64,000 nt of DNA, taken from NCBI GenBank assembly GCA_948474755.1, contig CAOLHI010000420.1, forward strand, positions 434,001-498,000, read 5' to 3'. Of the stretch, positions 20,310 to 32,125 are shown in pieces. The notes below the pieces were generated by a model. That model did no database searches and had not been told where the DNA came from. It saw only the letters and a program-made list of their open reading frames with translations. The position numbers were made by a program, and so were the translations under genes. The DNA is from Ctenosaura bakeri (lineage: Eukaryota > Chordata > Lepidosauria > Squamata > Iguanidae). Within the stretch, counting starts at the first letter, position 1; every line of letters starts with the position of its first letter.

Positions 20310-23300
20310 ATCTTACAGATTAGTAAATCATGTGGTTGGGCAGGACCACTGCTTTCCTACTCCCTCAGATGTGATTCTCATTTGAAGGAGAATCAAACAC
20401 TCAAATAGAGCTATACATGCAAAATTTTGCTTTTGCTCAGATATAGGGTCTAGTGAGCAAGAGGGAAAGGTTTTTTAATCTTGCGCTCATTACCTGAGCT
20501 CATATGTAGGGTTTCTCTCTCTGCTCATTTCCTCTCATCTGGGATTAACTCTGGTTTCAGAGCCCAGCTAAGGGAAGCTGGTAGTGAAACATTTGTAAAA
20601 GAATGCAGAAATGGAAGCAGTTCTCCCACTCAGTTCTTCTCCATCAAGACCTATAAGAGTCTCAGGATTGTGGAACTGGGAACCCATAATGTCTTCAGTG
20701 TATCCAAAATTTATAGATTTAGAACATGATGTACAGCTCCATAGAAATTCATTATTGCCACAAAATATTGATGCCAGTAGATGCTACACTCCATAAATGT
20801 ATTGAACTGAATGGTCCATAATGTGATGAGTGTCTCCATGTAGAAACATTGTTGAAATAAATGCAGGAGGAAGTGGGGAATCCTTTCTTTCACAGCACTC
20901 CATATGTACATCAGTGCTCCTGGGTGCCTCCATCATTACCTATTAGTTTCAGAGTACCTGGCATAACAGGTGCTGATAGATACAGAGAGATGTGTATCTC
21001 ACCTTATGTTTGGGGATCTCTGGGAAGGCAACAGACAATAAAAACAAATTTTAAAAAATCAAGCAATTTAAAACAATTTGTTCAGAGCAAAACAAAACAG
21101 ATCCACAGCTCAACAGGTCAGAGATAAGCTGTTTTTGTGCCCCAAAGGTTTTGGTGAAGAGCAGGATTTTAATCCAGGATGTTAGTGGGGTCAACTTCAG
21201 TGTCACACAGGCCTGCAAACTGGAACACTACAACACAGGGGGCTGTCTCCCACATATCCAGATAATGAATTGCTCTCAATGGTGAGACATAGAGGATGAT
21301 CCCTTGATAGATCTGAATGCTTGAGCAGGTACAGGTATACCTTGGTTAAGGAAATAGATGTATTACTGGGCATGACTTATTTTGAAGAAACTTTGGTAGC
21401 AAAGGCAAAAATAACATGGGGAAAGTAAGATTAGGTTTGTGTACCACAAGAGGCAGGTGCACACCTAGGTGTGTCAGGCTTGAAGCTGGGGAAGCAAGAT
21501 TTCTTGGACTGGTGCTTCTGGGAAGCTTTTCTCTTCTGCAAAGAAGAAGCATATGCACTTATGCCAGTGAGAAGGAGTGCATCTGTGTGTGTGCCCAAGA
21601 AAGGAAAACTCGTTGGCTCACTTGCCACACATACCCAACTCCACTGGCCCAATGCCTTGTCTGTGTAAAAGGTGGATGCAGCAAGTACCCTGCTTGCTGC
21701 TGGCTTCTTTGAGAGAACTGCTGACAAGACCACCAGTACAGCCATGGCTGAGGAGCTCTTGGGAAGGTTTAAAGCTCATTAAGGGGAAGGGAATGCCTCT
21801 TAAGCTGGGAAGAGGCAACTGCCTCAGCTGAACAAGAAAGCCAGCTTTGGCTTATGGAGATAGTGGCAACACAGAGTCCAGGATACCTTTTCTCCTCCCC
21901 ATGGCATTGGGCTTGCCTGGCTAGCGCCAGTTTCAAGGTGAATGGGAATAGGGTGAATAGGGTAAAAAAGAAACTTTACTACAGGACGTTTTGTAAACCA
22001 AGATAAGCCTGTATATACAGAGTGGAAGTACCATGCCATTTTGAACTTTTAATGCCATCACTAGCACCTTGAACACAGACTCAGAACCATGTAGACAGCC
22101 AGTACAGTATCTTTAAAAGAGGCATAACGTGGTTTCTATAGTCCATTCCTATTAGCAGTAAAGCTACTTCATGCTGCACTAGTGCAGCTTCCACATGTCA
22201 TCCTCAGTGGTAGTACAATGAGACCATACTGCACCTTGGAAGACAAGAGATCCACAGGAAGAGAAGAGAAAGATTTGTGAAATATCAAACATAAGGCAGA
22301 GAAAGGAATCTGGAAAGGGAATGAGACAGTAGAAATAGATTGCATAGGTATATTGGACTATACCAGTACCTAGCTCCGGGTCCTCATACTGTTCAGCTTC
22401 TGGTCTGTCTGGGTGCAAGACAGAAATCCATCTCCTTTGACCTTTTCTTCATTCACCAAGCCTGGGCTTCTAATTTCTCCTGAAGTTACTAGGGGAAGAA
22501 ATTCCGCTTCAAAGGATGACCACCACCATAACAATAAATACATAAGAAGACAGCCCTGCTGAATTAGATTTTCTAAGCCTATCTATTCCAAGCATTCTCT
22601 GTCCTACAGTGGCCAACCAAATGCCTTCACAAACTAGAAAAGTAGGACAGAAGGCCAACAGCCTGGTCACCATCCAGCATTTATGATGTAGCTCATGATT
22701 GAGAACTCCATGGGATTTACTGACCATATGGAACTCTGTGTGAGCAGAGCCCAAGTCTTATTGGAAGCTTCCCAGATGCTTCCTGGAAGCAGGGCATGAT
22801 GGCAATAAATAAAGCAAGATGAAAAAAATTGTTAGTGTTTGGTGTGTGGTATGCTTTTTTTTTAAGGAAAGGAAGCCAGGCAAAATGCCCTGGATCAAGC
22901 ATCTGACTTCTCCCTATTAATTATCCAGAACAGACTGCAATCCCATCAAATGGGCGGACTTGTGAAGTCAGTTACATCAGGATTGCGACACTAGAACCAT
23001 ATCTGGCATGGAAAGCAGATATTTAAGTAATTAGTGCTGGGAAATCTGGTATTGCTGAGGCTACTTAGAATGTATTTAAAAGGTCCCATATGGTGCTTTG
23101 CAGATCCTTCTACTTCTAATAAAAACTCATGTTTACCTTGGGGGCAGACACGAGTGCATGTCTGCTGGCTCTAGACTGTCCAAAGGACACAAACCTCATC
23201 TTTCTCCACTGCATTGCTGTCTGCTTTCTTCTGGTGCTTTGTCATTGAGAGGTTATGACAACATGAGCCATATTGTATTTATAAACATCACGTGTTTCCT

Positions 23301-23490
23301 TGCAATGGCTCGCGGTGTCTGCCAAGCAGGACACATGGAAGAAGCATTTCTCGTCAGCTTAGCATTGGTTTTGGTTATGCTGATTTCCGGGACAGAAGGA
23401 GAGGGAATGCCTTCTATGCTCAGATTTAACTTTTGTGCAGTGAAAGCAAAAGCCTCTAAATGGCCGTGAAATCTTTTGAACAAGAAGGCT
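20310..23490. other. Intronic DNA, no gene seen
   Basis: A cluster of ORFs on both strands at 21346-21831 shares no frame or domain. A Tigger-like end CAGGTATACCTTGG starts at 21332 after TA, but no partner end was found. The rest is unclassified. Confidence 0.45.
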
Positions 23491-23491
23491 G

Positions 23492-23545
23492 GTGCCCCCT
23501 CCTCCTCCTCCTCCTCCTCCTCCTCCTCCTCCTCCTCCTCCTCCA
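23492..23545. repeat. (TCC)n microsatellite
   Basis: About 16 TCC trinucleotides, nearly perfect. Purine/pyrimidine strand asymmetry of this kind can form triplex DNA. Confidence 0.93.
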
Positions 23546-23549
23546 GACC

Positions 23550-24900
23550 TCTTTAATTTCTCTTTTTTTGGCTAAAACTTCTCTCAGCAAAACAGAAGCA
23601 TGTTGGGTTGGTTTTCGGAAGACTTGAAGGGCGTAATTAGACGCAAGTGCTTTTGTGTCACATTGCCTACAAGACTCAACTAGAAAAAAGTGAACTTATT
23701 GGAGGAATGTAAGGTAAGAAGCTGCAGCTCTGGAAAGATGCAAAATTCCTATGGGGATGAATCATTTGGTAGGTTTTTTAAAAAAAAGAAAAAGAAAGGG
23801 CATTGTATATTAAGAAATATTGTTATAATTTTGAGAAAGCAAAACTATAATTTTACATGTAGCCTGAAGGAATGCTGAAATGTTCTCTCTCAACTTCATC
23901 AAAAATCAAAATATGTAATCTGTTGTCATCCCCTCTCCTCCAAATTTGAGAGCATCCAGATACTTCCATAAGTGATTTCCTTTAAAAAATAAAGTCCCTG
24001 GTGTCCTGGGTACATTTTTGTGAGCTGAACTGGATGATAAATTATGGATGGGTTATTCCTTATCTACTACTGCAGTTGAAAGGAATCCAGACCTTAATGA
24101 GGCAGTTGCTTTAAACTGAATTACCATGAAATATAGTGAATCTAAAGGTAGATGGGGTGGTGGACAGTCCTTTTTGTTCTTTCTTTCTTTTTGGTTATAG
24201 TCCACAGAAACCTCAGTGGAATCCATGGAGGTGGTTCACAAATGAACCTGTTTTTACAATGTGAGAAGTAGTAGATTACCAGTTGAGTTGTAGCCAGGGA
24301 AGTATGATGAGAAGTACAAATGTTGCATTTCAGTGTGAGTTGGGGAGGGGGCCAGTTGGCATCAATCTTCTCCAATTGATTGGTCATGCAGGTTGGGGAT
24401 GATAGGAGTTGTAATCCAATACAGCTGAAAGCCCTGAGAAAGTCTGGTTTGCATAGCAGCAATACTGATGGTGCACTGTACTTCTGCCAGGGCCACGCAA
24501 GCAGTAATGAGAGGAGATAGACAAAATCTGCTAGCTCTGAGCAGCCTCTTTCTCCAGTGCCATTGTGCTCTTGCCACTACCACCTATGCTGGCAAAGCTC
24601 ACCAATAGTATTCCAGACCATGCTGCTTTTTGAAACTGGACATCGGTGCTCTCTTGGGTGAGTGGTGCTTCACCTGCATGGCTGTAAAGCAAAGGAGGAG
24701 ATCATGACTATGCATGAGGGCCCAAATCTGTCTTTGCAGCCCATGAGCCCACCTGGGATTCCTCCAGAACTCTTTGGCTGAAAAAAATAAGTTATGGGGG
24801 GGGGGAGAAATTGGAAAAAGGAAGCGGAAAAAAAAGAATAAAAGAAAAATTGCCACTTGTGTTTCCCTGACTTCTGGGGGTCCTGTGGGGACGCCTTGAT
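23550..24900. other. Intronic DNA with one MITE fragment
   Basis: A decayed fragment at about 24385-24450 contains GGGGATGATAGGAGTTGTAA followed by TCCAATACAGCTGAAAGCCC, matching the TTGTAGTCCAA motif of the MITE family. A poly-G tract lies near 24797. ORFs at 24599-24916 (minus) are not recognised. Confidence 0.4.
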
Positions 24901-24904
24901 TTGC

Positions 24905-25610
24905 TCCAAAATACAAAAATTGGGGAAATTAACAGAGCACTGGCAATAGCAAAACGAGGGGCAGGGTAACCCAGCAGAATCTTTTATCCAATTTTTAACG
25001 GGGTCAAACCAAGCAAAAAGCCAGACAAATATACTAATAAATGGTTTTTATTAATGAAAATATTCTCACATACCAACTCACTCACTCATGTACTCACACA
25101 AGGCCTATTGAGAAGGGAAAGAGGTGAAAATTGATAGGGGATTCAGTGGAGAGAGTGTAAAGGCAATAATACTGCACCTATCCTGAAATCTTAAGTCGGG
25201 AAAGCGGCAAGAAGAATGGAGCTCAGCGAAGAGAAGCGGCTGAGGGGATCACTTGATTAACAGAGTGCTGGTCTGCTAGCTTGGCAGGGAGTTCTCCGAA
25301 GAGACCCTCAAAAAAGGGGACTACTTATAGGGCAGAACGTATCTCGAGGGCAGGCCCTCTCCCAGGAAGAACAATGGCCAAAATAAAGAGAGAAATGCTG
25401 CACAATAGCAACTTGGTAGTTTGCATGATTGGTTTATGCAGATAGACCTTGCAGTGTACCGTTTACTAATGTTGGAGTTGCTCAACCTGGGGAAAAACCA
25501 ATGATCTACTCAAGTTGGCTATTCCTTGGCTGAGGACTCTTTGTCCGTGCGGATGTGTTTAGCCTAAAGTCTCCTAGGGGAATGTGGCTGAGGATTTTTC
25601 TGGCCTGACC
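24905..25610 (-). mobile_element. Candidate LTR on the minus strand
   Basis: On the minus strand a TATA-like CCCTATAAGTAGTCCCC lies near 25315-25331 and an AATAAA lies about 280 bp downstream (near 25040). This fits an LTR promoter/poly(A) layout with a long R region. Neither ends nor target duplications were resolved, and no retroelement ORF adjoins. It could be another repeat type. Confidence 0.3.
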
Positions 25611-25743
25611 TATTTTCAGTCATTCAACCGCTTTGTCTTATGTACCCATTTGGGCAACCTCTCTGGCATGGCAGGCATCTTTAATATCAAATTTATAGTC
25701 CCCAGGATAGGGTATGCCTGTGGGGTAACACTTGGTCCCTGGG

Positions 25744-25999
25744 AGAGAGCCAGTGTGATGTAATGGTTTCAGAATTGGACTATGACTCTGGAGATGAGGG
25801 CTCACATCCCTGCTTAGCTTTGCAACTGTGACCTTGGGCAAGTCACACTCTCTCAGCCTCAGAGGAAGCCAAGGGCAAATCCCCTCTGAACAAATCTTGC
25901 CAGGAAAACTCCATGGTAGGAGTTGCCTTAGGGTTGCCATAAGTCAAAAACAACTTGAAGGCACACAGCAGCAGCAACAGCAGCAGCAACAACAACAAG
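25744..25999 (+). mobile_element. tRNA-derived SINE, near full length
   Basis: GAGCCAGTGTGATGTAATGG head, ATTGGACTATGACTCTGGAG, CTTGGGCAAGTCACACTCTC, GAACAAATCTTGCCAGGAAA, GCCATAAGTCAAAAACAACT, TGAAGGCACACAGCAGC, then a mixed CAG/CAA tail. This is one of the best copies for defining the family in this window. Confidence 0.92.
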
Positions 26000-26318
26000 A
26001 TGCCCGGGAATGATAATTTGCCTTGTGAAAAGACTGCAGGGTTACTCGATATCTTTCTAAAATCAGAAGAGAAAAAAAACTTATTTTTTCAAAAGTGGAA
26101 GCAGATTGTTGGCCACTGCTGATTTTGATTCCTTCCTTCCATCCTTCCTCTCTTTCTTACCCCTAGAGCTTTCTTATCCCTGTTGTAGAGGACTGAGTGA
26201 CTTAATGGGTGAGTTTTCTCTCTGAAGAGCACCAAACAGTTCTGGCAGCAGTGGGAAGAGAGCTCACAGTGCAGTGCCACTAATCTAGTGACTGCACATA
26301 TCGATGCACATGTGGTTG

Positions 26319-26388
26319 ACCTGCAAATCCCATGAGTCCTAGCCAGCATAACCAATGATGAGGAGTGCTGGGAGTTGCAGTTCATCAA
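26319..26388. mobile_element. Foldback MITE fragment with GGGAGTTGCAGTTC
   Basis: ACCTGCAAATCCCATGAGTC, CTAGCCAGCATAACCAATGA and GTGCTGGGAGTTGCAGTTCA. The two ends are imperfect inverted copies (CTGCAAATCCCA / TGGGAGTTGCAG), giving a hairpin of about 70 bp. Confidence 0.5.
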
Positions 26389-26399
26389 TATGTCATAGG

Positions 26400-27835
26400 A
26401 CACACTTTTCCCAGCATGACATCGCATACAGTTTACTAACAAGGTGCTGCTGCTACTGCTGTTGTTGTTGTATTTATTTGTATCATGGCTTTTTCCTTAT
26501 ATGGGAATCCAGGTGGCTTACCACAGTTAAAACAAACTTGTTAATGGAAGCACAGAGCTTCACAGCTACCAACCTTGCCTCCTTGACTGCCATCTGTCAT
26601 GCATACCAACCATGCATCCCAGCAGCTGTATGTTTGGCTAATGTAAAAATGGACCCTGTATGCAAACCTGGGCCAATCAAGATTCTCCATAATATGAAAT
26701 AGTTCTGTTCATATATGCTTGTATGGGTGGCCATGCAACCCTTCCCAGTGAAATCAAAAGTGACTGAAACCTCATTTTATTTTTTAAAAAAACTGTGGGT
26801 AGGGGGCATCATTAAAACAAAGTGCTGACGTCTGTACTCGAAGCTTCTGGAAGTGCAGTATTCACAATGTCTTTGTGGAAAATATATTTTGTGAGTGAAG
26901 GGAAGCTTGGAAGGTTTCTGCGGCCCACGGACTCTACGAGTCCCACCCCCTGTTTTAGATCCTGGACTTAATAGTCTTGCCTAGGCTTTCCTTTAAGCAG
27001 CCAAGTGTATTACTTGCATAACTAATAATTCTTGCCTCCCGCCTCCACATCCCACCCTTCTATCATGCTTTACAACTGCTTCCACATTCCATGTTAGAAG
27101 AAACCAGAACTGTTTCCTCACCCTGACTTAAATAAAATAACAATACTCGGAACATGCACAGTTTTACGCTATAAACTCACGTAAATCATAACACCAGCAT
27201 GACTCTAGGAATAAAAGGGAGTTTGCATCTGCTGCCCTGATGTTAAACATGTTTACTGGAGAATAAGCACTGTTTTGTTCTAAGAAAGGGTAAAATATTT
27301 TGAAAGTAACAGCAATAAAAGGAGCATCTGTAACTATGTATACCTCTGGCTGCCTGCCACTGACAGCAAAATGTGCATTTTTACAAGAAACAAGGCAGAA
27401 GGAATGTTGTGGTGAGTCCTGGCCCAACACCTATATCCTGATATGATTTTTTTGCCATCATCACTGTTTCTGTATAGAATGGGTTGCAGGGCACAACACT
27501 GGAACCGTGAGATACAGCCGTTGATATATCACTGCCCTCTTCAAAGAAATCTGCTATTCAGAGGAAGCTGATGTAAGCAATGACTGCACCCTGTGTCTGT
27601 GTGAGCATAATACCAAGCCTGCAATACATTAAGTTGTCTACTGCCATATGAGAATGAACATCTTTAAATGCATTAATTTATGGCATTAAATGTCATGGAG
27701 TTTGTGGATTTGCAGTTATTTTATTTTCATCTTGCTTTATGAAGAGCCGTGGTGGTGGTGGTGGGGATTAATCATATAAAGTAAAACTCTCGTCATTTTT
27801 GCATTAGCCCATTGGAGAGTAAGCTTCAGGAAAAA
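26400..27835. other. Intronic DNA, nothing recognised
   Basis: A short CTG/TTG run at 26441-26471 and a GGT run near 27750 are the only tandem features. No exon or repeat family recognised. Confidence 0.45.
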
Positions 27836-27841
27836 AGTGAG

Positions 27842-28037
27842 TTGTTGTTGTTGTTGTGTGCTTTGAAGTCATTTCCAACTTATGGCAACCCTAACTTGGA
27901 CCTATTACAGGATTTTCTGGGGCTGTGTGACATGGCTAAGGTCACCCACACAGTGGGTTTCCATGGCCAAGTGGGGAACTGAACCCTGGTCTCCAGGGTC
28001 ATAGTCCAATGCTCAAACTGCTACACCATTTTGGCTC
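27842..28037 (-). mobile_element. tRNA-derived SINE
   Basis: GTTGTTGTTGTTGTGTGC tail, GAAGTCATTTCCAACTTATG, GTGGGTTTCCATGGCCAAGT, CTGGTCTCCAGGGTCATAGT and CACCATTTTGGCTC head, in reverse orientation. Confidence 0.88.
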
Positions 28038-28164
28038 ACAAAATTGGGTATGCACTATTTATTTGCTTGAAATTCAATGTTCTCATTTTTAATGCCTGCT
28101 GACCTTACCTTGCATACTATTTCATGCATCTCATCCTACAAAAATGTTTATGTGTATTATGTAT

Positions 28165-29000
28165 GTATGATTAAACTGAGGCTGTGATACTTTGGCCGTA
28201 TCATGAGAAGACATGACTAACTAGAAAAGACAGTAATGCGTGATAAGGTAGAAAGCAGTAGGAAAAGAGAGGGACCGTACTACAGATGGATAGACTCAAT
28301 CAAGGAAAACATAGTGTGATAGATGATGGCTCAGAGATTGATGAGCAATTCATAGTGCCAGAAACAGAACCAGTGATAGACCAAACTATCTTGCCAACAC
28401 CCCCATCAACTGAAAGACAAGCTGAGACGGAGTTGCTGCAACCAGTGCCAGAGGGAGAGGGCATCAGCAATGATTTAGAGGAATTAGATACACCTTTGCC
28501 CCCCGGCCACCAATCACAGAGGAGACTAAAATGGGCAGCTCAGAGGGAAGCCATTTTGGTGAGATTGAGAAAACAGAACAATGATGAGTAACACTCGTTT
28601 CCGTCAGCTATATAAGTCTGTCGGCGTGGCTTGCTGTTTGCTTGTGGCAAATCGTTTCTCAAGCTCTCATGACCCTTGTGTTCTGACTCTCTTGACCCTT
28701 TTTGGATGGACCTTCGGCATTCTGGACTTTTGGGATTTGTCCTTGACTTCAGCTCAGCTCAGTGTTTCTACTTGATTGTTTGCATTGGACACTCCCTATT
28801 GCCTCCTCCTCTTGGGCAAGTACTATTGCCTTCTTTCTCTTGCTGGCAGAGAGGCACGGGCTGGGAATTCAACTCTGACACGTGTCCCTGAATCTGCAAG
28901 ACCAGAGCAGGCTGGTTGAGAATAGAGTGATTTTGAGGTCTCTCATCCATATGGTTGCCCTAAGCTGAAGTCAACGTGACAACAGTTGACAACAACATTA
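28165..29000 (+). mobile_element. RTE-like LINE 3' end, split by an LTR
   Basis: The left part (28165-28305) has GAGGCTGTGATACTTTGGCC, GTATCATGAGAAGACATGAC and GATAGACTCAATCAAGGAA. The right part (28889-29000) has CTGAATCTGCAAGACCAGAG, GTCTCTCATCCATATGG, GTCAACGTGACAACAGTTGA and CAACAACA. The same order is uninterrupted at 43862-44125 and 48893-49165. Confidence 0.8.
28306..28888 (+). mobile_element. LTR copy related to 8999-9530, nested in a LINE
   Basis: Same layout as the solo LTR at 8999-9530: a Glu/Asp/Pro-rich open stretch in the presumed U3 (up to 28591), TATATAAG at 28609-28616, and TTGGACACTCCCT around 28786. It ends near GACACGTGTCC. The ORF that begins at 28286 starts in LINE sequence and reads into the LTR, so it is chimeric and not a gene. 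A clean target duplication was not found. Confidence 0.65.
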
Positions 29001-29009
29001 TATATTTAT

Positions 29010-29830
29010 AACAAATTTTGTTTCTTTTTTGGGTTGTATTTGTGTAGACATCTCTGATGCCTATACTTATTATTTGCATTATATTAAAACACTTTATTAG
29101 TTTTATTTATGTGTTCTTGACTTTTCAAGCCAGTTGCTTATTTTGAGACAATTTCTTACAACTTCTTTTTTTTTCCTAGCTTATTTTTAATACAACATCT
29201 GGTTACAGGTGTAGGCATGCAGAAATGACAAAGAATGAACTGTTTTGTTTTTTTCCTTTTGTATTAGCTTTACCCTAACCTGTTCCATATTCCAATAATA
29301 GAAAACATCTTTTTAAAATCAGGATGCTTGATAATGCCATTTGATACTGGAAAGGTTACATTTCTCATTGTTCTTGTTTTAATCATCTGAAGCTGTTTTA
29401 TAGTTTTATTTGGCTTTGGCAGAGCATGAAGGGCAGCAAAAGATGGAAGAACAACAAACCCCAAAGATGCTGAATTAGTAGATCGGAGAGCCAGACAGGC
29501 ATGAATTTATTTTGATTTGTGAGCTCAGTTACTAATACGATTTCTTTTTCTAAAAAAGAAATCAGAAATTTGATATGCTGCCTCTGTTGTGCTGAAGAAA
29601 AATTGTTGATCTTTTACATAATTGCGTATTTTGGAAACTATTCCTCTGAGGTCTGGGAGTGGATAGGACTGGAAGTGGTGGGTAGCATTTCATAAAATCA
29701 TAGGACTCAAAAGGTAGCCAGAGGTCATAGGCCTACTAACATTTCCAGTCAGCCAGTGAAGAACAGGCAGGATGCTTTGATCCTTTGGGAGAATAAACTA
29801 AGCCTTTTTGTGATAGCACCAATTCAGTGA
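29010..29830. other. Intronic AT-rich DNA, nothing recognised
   Basis: No repeat family or exon recognised. Confidence 0.45.
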
Positions 29831-29834
29831 AGGG

Positions 29835-30057
29835 GGCCGTTCGTACCACACAATTATAGGGTTATATTCCACTTTAACTGCTATGGCAACATCATATGGA
29901 ATCCTATGGTTTGTACTTTGCTGAGGTGCTGGAGTTCTCTAGCTGAAAATTTTTGAAAACAGTGCACTGAAAACAGTGCACATCCCAGGGTCCCATAGGA
30001 TGTTGCAATGGCAGTTGAGGTGGAATCATAGTGCTATAAATGAGTGGTGTAAAGGCC
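29835..30057. mobile_element. Palindromic MITE, diverged relative (copy 4)
   Basis: GGCCGTTCGTACCACACAAT left and GAGTGGTGTAAAGGCC right. The core CATCATATGGAATCCTATGG is mirrored as CCCAGGGTCCCATAGGATG. Older or of a different subfamily; flanking triplets do not match. Confidence 0.7.
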
Positions 30058-30402
30058 TCTCTACTATGGCTGGGAAGGTTTTGGCTGATATATAAAGCAT
30101 ATAATACCCAATGAATTGAAACTACCTGTTTTCAAACACAGGAGAAGTTTTTTAGTTGTAATTGAAAGAACAAATACTTCTTAATGGTATGACCAGATTA
30201 TAGTTGAGTATGTTGTGGTATTGCCTGTGAATAAAAAAGCCCACAGACTAGACATGAAAAGATGATTGCTATGTAATATTGCTGATATTTAGAGACTTAA
30301 GGGAGAAATCATTTTAAAGACAATAATATTGTCCTTGAAGTAAAAAAAATCAGACCATCCTGAATTTCAGAAAGGAAGTTATAATTTAAAAATAAAACAG
30401 TT

Positions 30403-30530
30403 CAGGGAGCTATATTTCAGAGGAAGGAACTGATAAAACCATCTCAGAGTATTTCTTGCCTAAGAAAACCCTGTGAAATTCATAGGGTCGCCATAAGTCA
30501 GCAGGTGACTTAAAAGTGAGGCACACATAT
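30403..30530 (+). mobile_element. 5S-type SINE 3' half
   Basis: CAGAGGAAGGAACTGATAAA, ACCATCTCAGAGTATTTCTT, GCCTAAGAAAACCCTGTGAA and GTCGCCATAAGTCAGCAGGT, then GTGACTTAAAAGTGAGGCAC. The 5S-derived head is missing. Confidence 0.8.
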
Positions 30531-30539
30531 GTTATTACA

Positions 30540-31040
30540 GTGTTACTCATTTTTGTAATTTATATACATTTTACAGTAGGCTATAAATACTCTAAATAAT
30601 AGCATTTTAGCTACATTATTAGACATTTTACAATGAAGATAGCTTGCTGAGGAGATAAAAATTATGTGAACACCAGTATAGAGCAAATAAATGTAGACCG
30701 ATGAATGTAAAGAAATTCTGAAGTCTAACCAGGTTGAGTATATTATTATATATCATTATATATCTTAAGAATTGTAAAGCCCATGAGAAGAGTGGCTTCC
30801 CAACAGAGATTTTATAAAACATTCCAAGATGAAATGGTAATACTTCTTCATGCTATCATTAATCAAATCTCTTAAAACAGGCATTTCTGGGTTAATAAAA
30901 AGATTAGCAATTATGTGTTCCAAAAATCAAATAAAAGTTTAACCAAAAAAGTGCTATATTGTTTCACGTCTCCTTAGCCTTGTTCATGCAGCATATCCAT
31001 GCATGTGCATGTGGGTGGGTATATTTTATTATAGTCAGGC
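30540..31040. other. Intronic AT-rich DNA, nothing recognised
   Basis: No exon or repeat family recognised before the compound microsatellite. Confidence 0.4.
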
Positions 31041-31048
31041 TGATTTCA

Positions 31049-31111
31049 TATATATACATACATATACACATATACATATACATATATATATATGTATGTG
31101 TGTGTGTGTGT

Positions 31112-31150
<39 letters not shown>

Positions 31151-31193
31151 TTATATAATATAATATAATATAATATATATATATAAATATATT
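31049..31193. repeat. Compound AT/GT microsatellite
   Basis: Successive blocks of TA/CATA, (TATG), (TG)n, a long (TA)n, and (TAATA)n. The ORFs called over it on both strands are artefacts of the dinucleotide runs. Confidence 0.95.
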
Positions 31194-31256
31194 GTTTACC
31201 TGGCATTGCTCGGGATTTTATTTTCCTCTTAAGAACTCAACAAACTGTCTTTCTCC

Positions 31257-31590
31257 AGTACATATAACTTTTCTCCATATTTTCTAGTGCAATCTGTATT
31301 CAGAGTTATTTACATACACAGTTTTGATTCCTGAGGGAATACACTGTCCTCCTCCTTGCTTTAAGTCCTCATTGCCATAGCTACTGGTCTTTTCCAGTAC
31401 CTGAAACTTTGCTCCATATTCCCCAGTCCAGTCTGTATTCAGAGTTGTTAGCATACAGAGGTTGAGTTCCTGAGGGAATACGCTGTCTTCCTCCTTGCTG
31501 CTAGGCCTTATCTCCATAGCAACCAGCCTATTTCAGTACCTGTAATTTCCCCCCATAGTCCCAAATCCAATCTGTGTTGTCTGGCGACAC
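31257..31590. repeat. Tandem repeat, 139-bp period, about 2.4 units
   Basis: AGTAC starts units at 31257, 31396 and 31535, exactly 139 bp apart. Shared blocks are CTCCATATT, GTCTGTATTCAGAGTT, TTCCTGAGGGAATAC and CTCCTTGCT. The third unit diverges after about 50 bp, but a matching unit end (AGGCCTCGTCTCCATGGCAA) recurs near 31765. The minus-strand ORF at 31284-31517 spans two units. Confidence 0.85.
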
Positions 31591-31813
31591 TGATGTACTG
31601 GATTTTTTTTTTTTTGCTTTCTTTTGAATTTGTGCAATGGCTTTATGTTTTTCTGGAAGCAAACTACTGTGTGAGGTGAGACCTTGTAACTGTGTTGTGT
31701 GTGTCATTTTAATTTTTCTCACATACGTCTCCCAAATGTTTTCTGGCATCCTTATTGATGGTAGGCCTCGTCTCCATGGCAACTAGCCTGAGGCCCAAGA
31801 GGTCTCAGGTGAG

Positions 31814-31867
31814 AATTCTAAAGGCCTCTTCCTAAACTGCCAGCCCCAGGATTCCATAGAATCTTCA
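31814..31867. mobile_element. Palindromic MITE fragment
   Basis: AATTCTAAAGGCCTCTTCCT followed by AAACTGCCAGCCCCAGGATT and CCATAGAATC matches the right-hand core of the palindromic MITE family; the ends are lost. Confidence 0.5.
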
Positions 31868-32125
31868 CAGCTAGCCAATCATATGAGATCTTCTTGCCCC
31901 ACTCAGCCAATCGTATGAAGCCTTCCCCTGCCTGACACAGACAAACATTGACTTTTATATAGTAGATTATGTTAATATGTACTATAATGACACTGTAATT
32001 TTGCATGGCAATAAACAAATGGATTAAAACAATACAATAAAAAAGGAATTAATGAAAGAGTTAAAATAGAATAACAGGGAAGCACCATAATAAAACCAGC
32101 AGGAAAGGATTAAACACCACAAATA

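Noticed and set aside
25744..25830. Possible tRNA gene
   Set aside because: The tRNA-like A and B box region belongs to a SINE head that continues into a SINE body and CAA tail; no cloverleaf with proper acceptor stem was seen.
28286..28591. 101-codon acidic ORF as a gene
   Set aside because: It starts in a LINE fragment and runs into an LTR U3 region; the frame is chimeric.
30964..31206. ORFs of Tyr/Ile/His/Thr runs on both strands
   Set aside because: They are translations of the compound AT/GT microsatellite.
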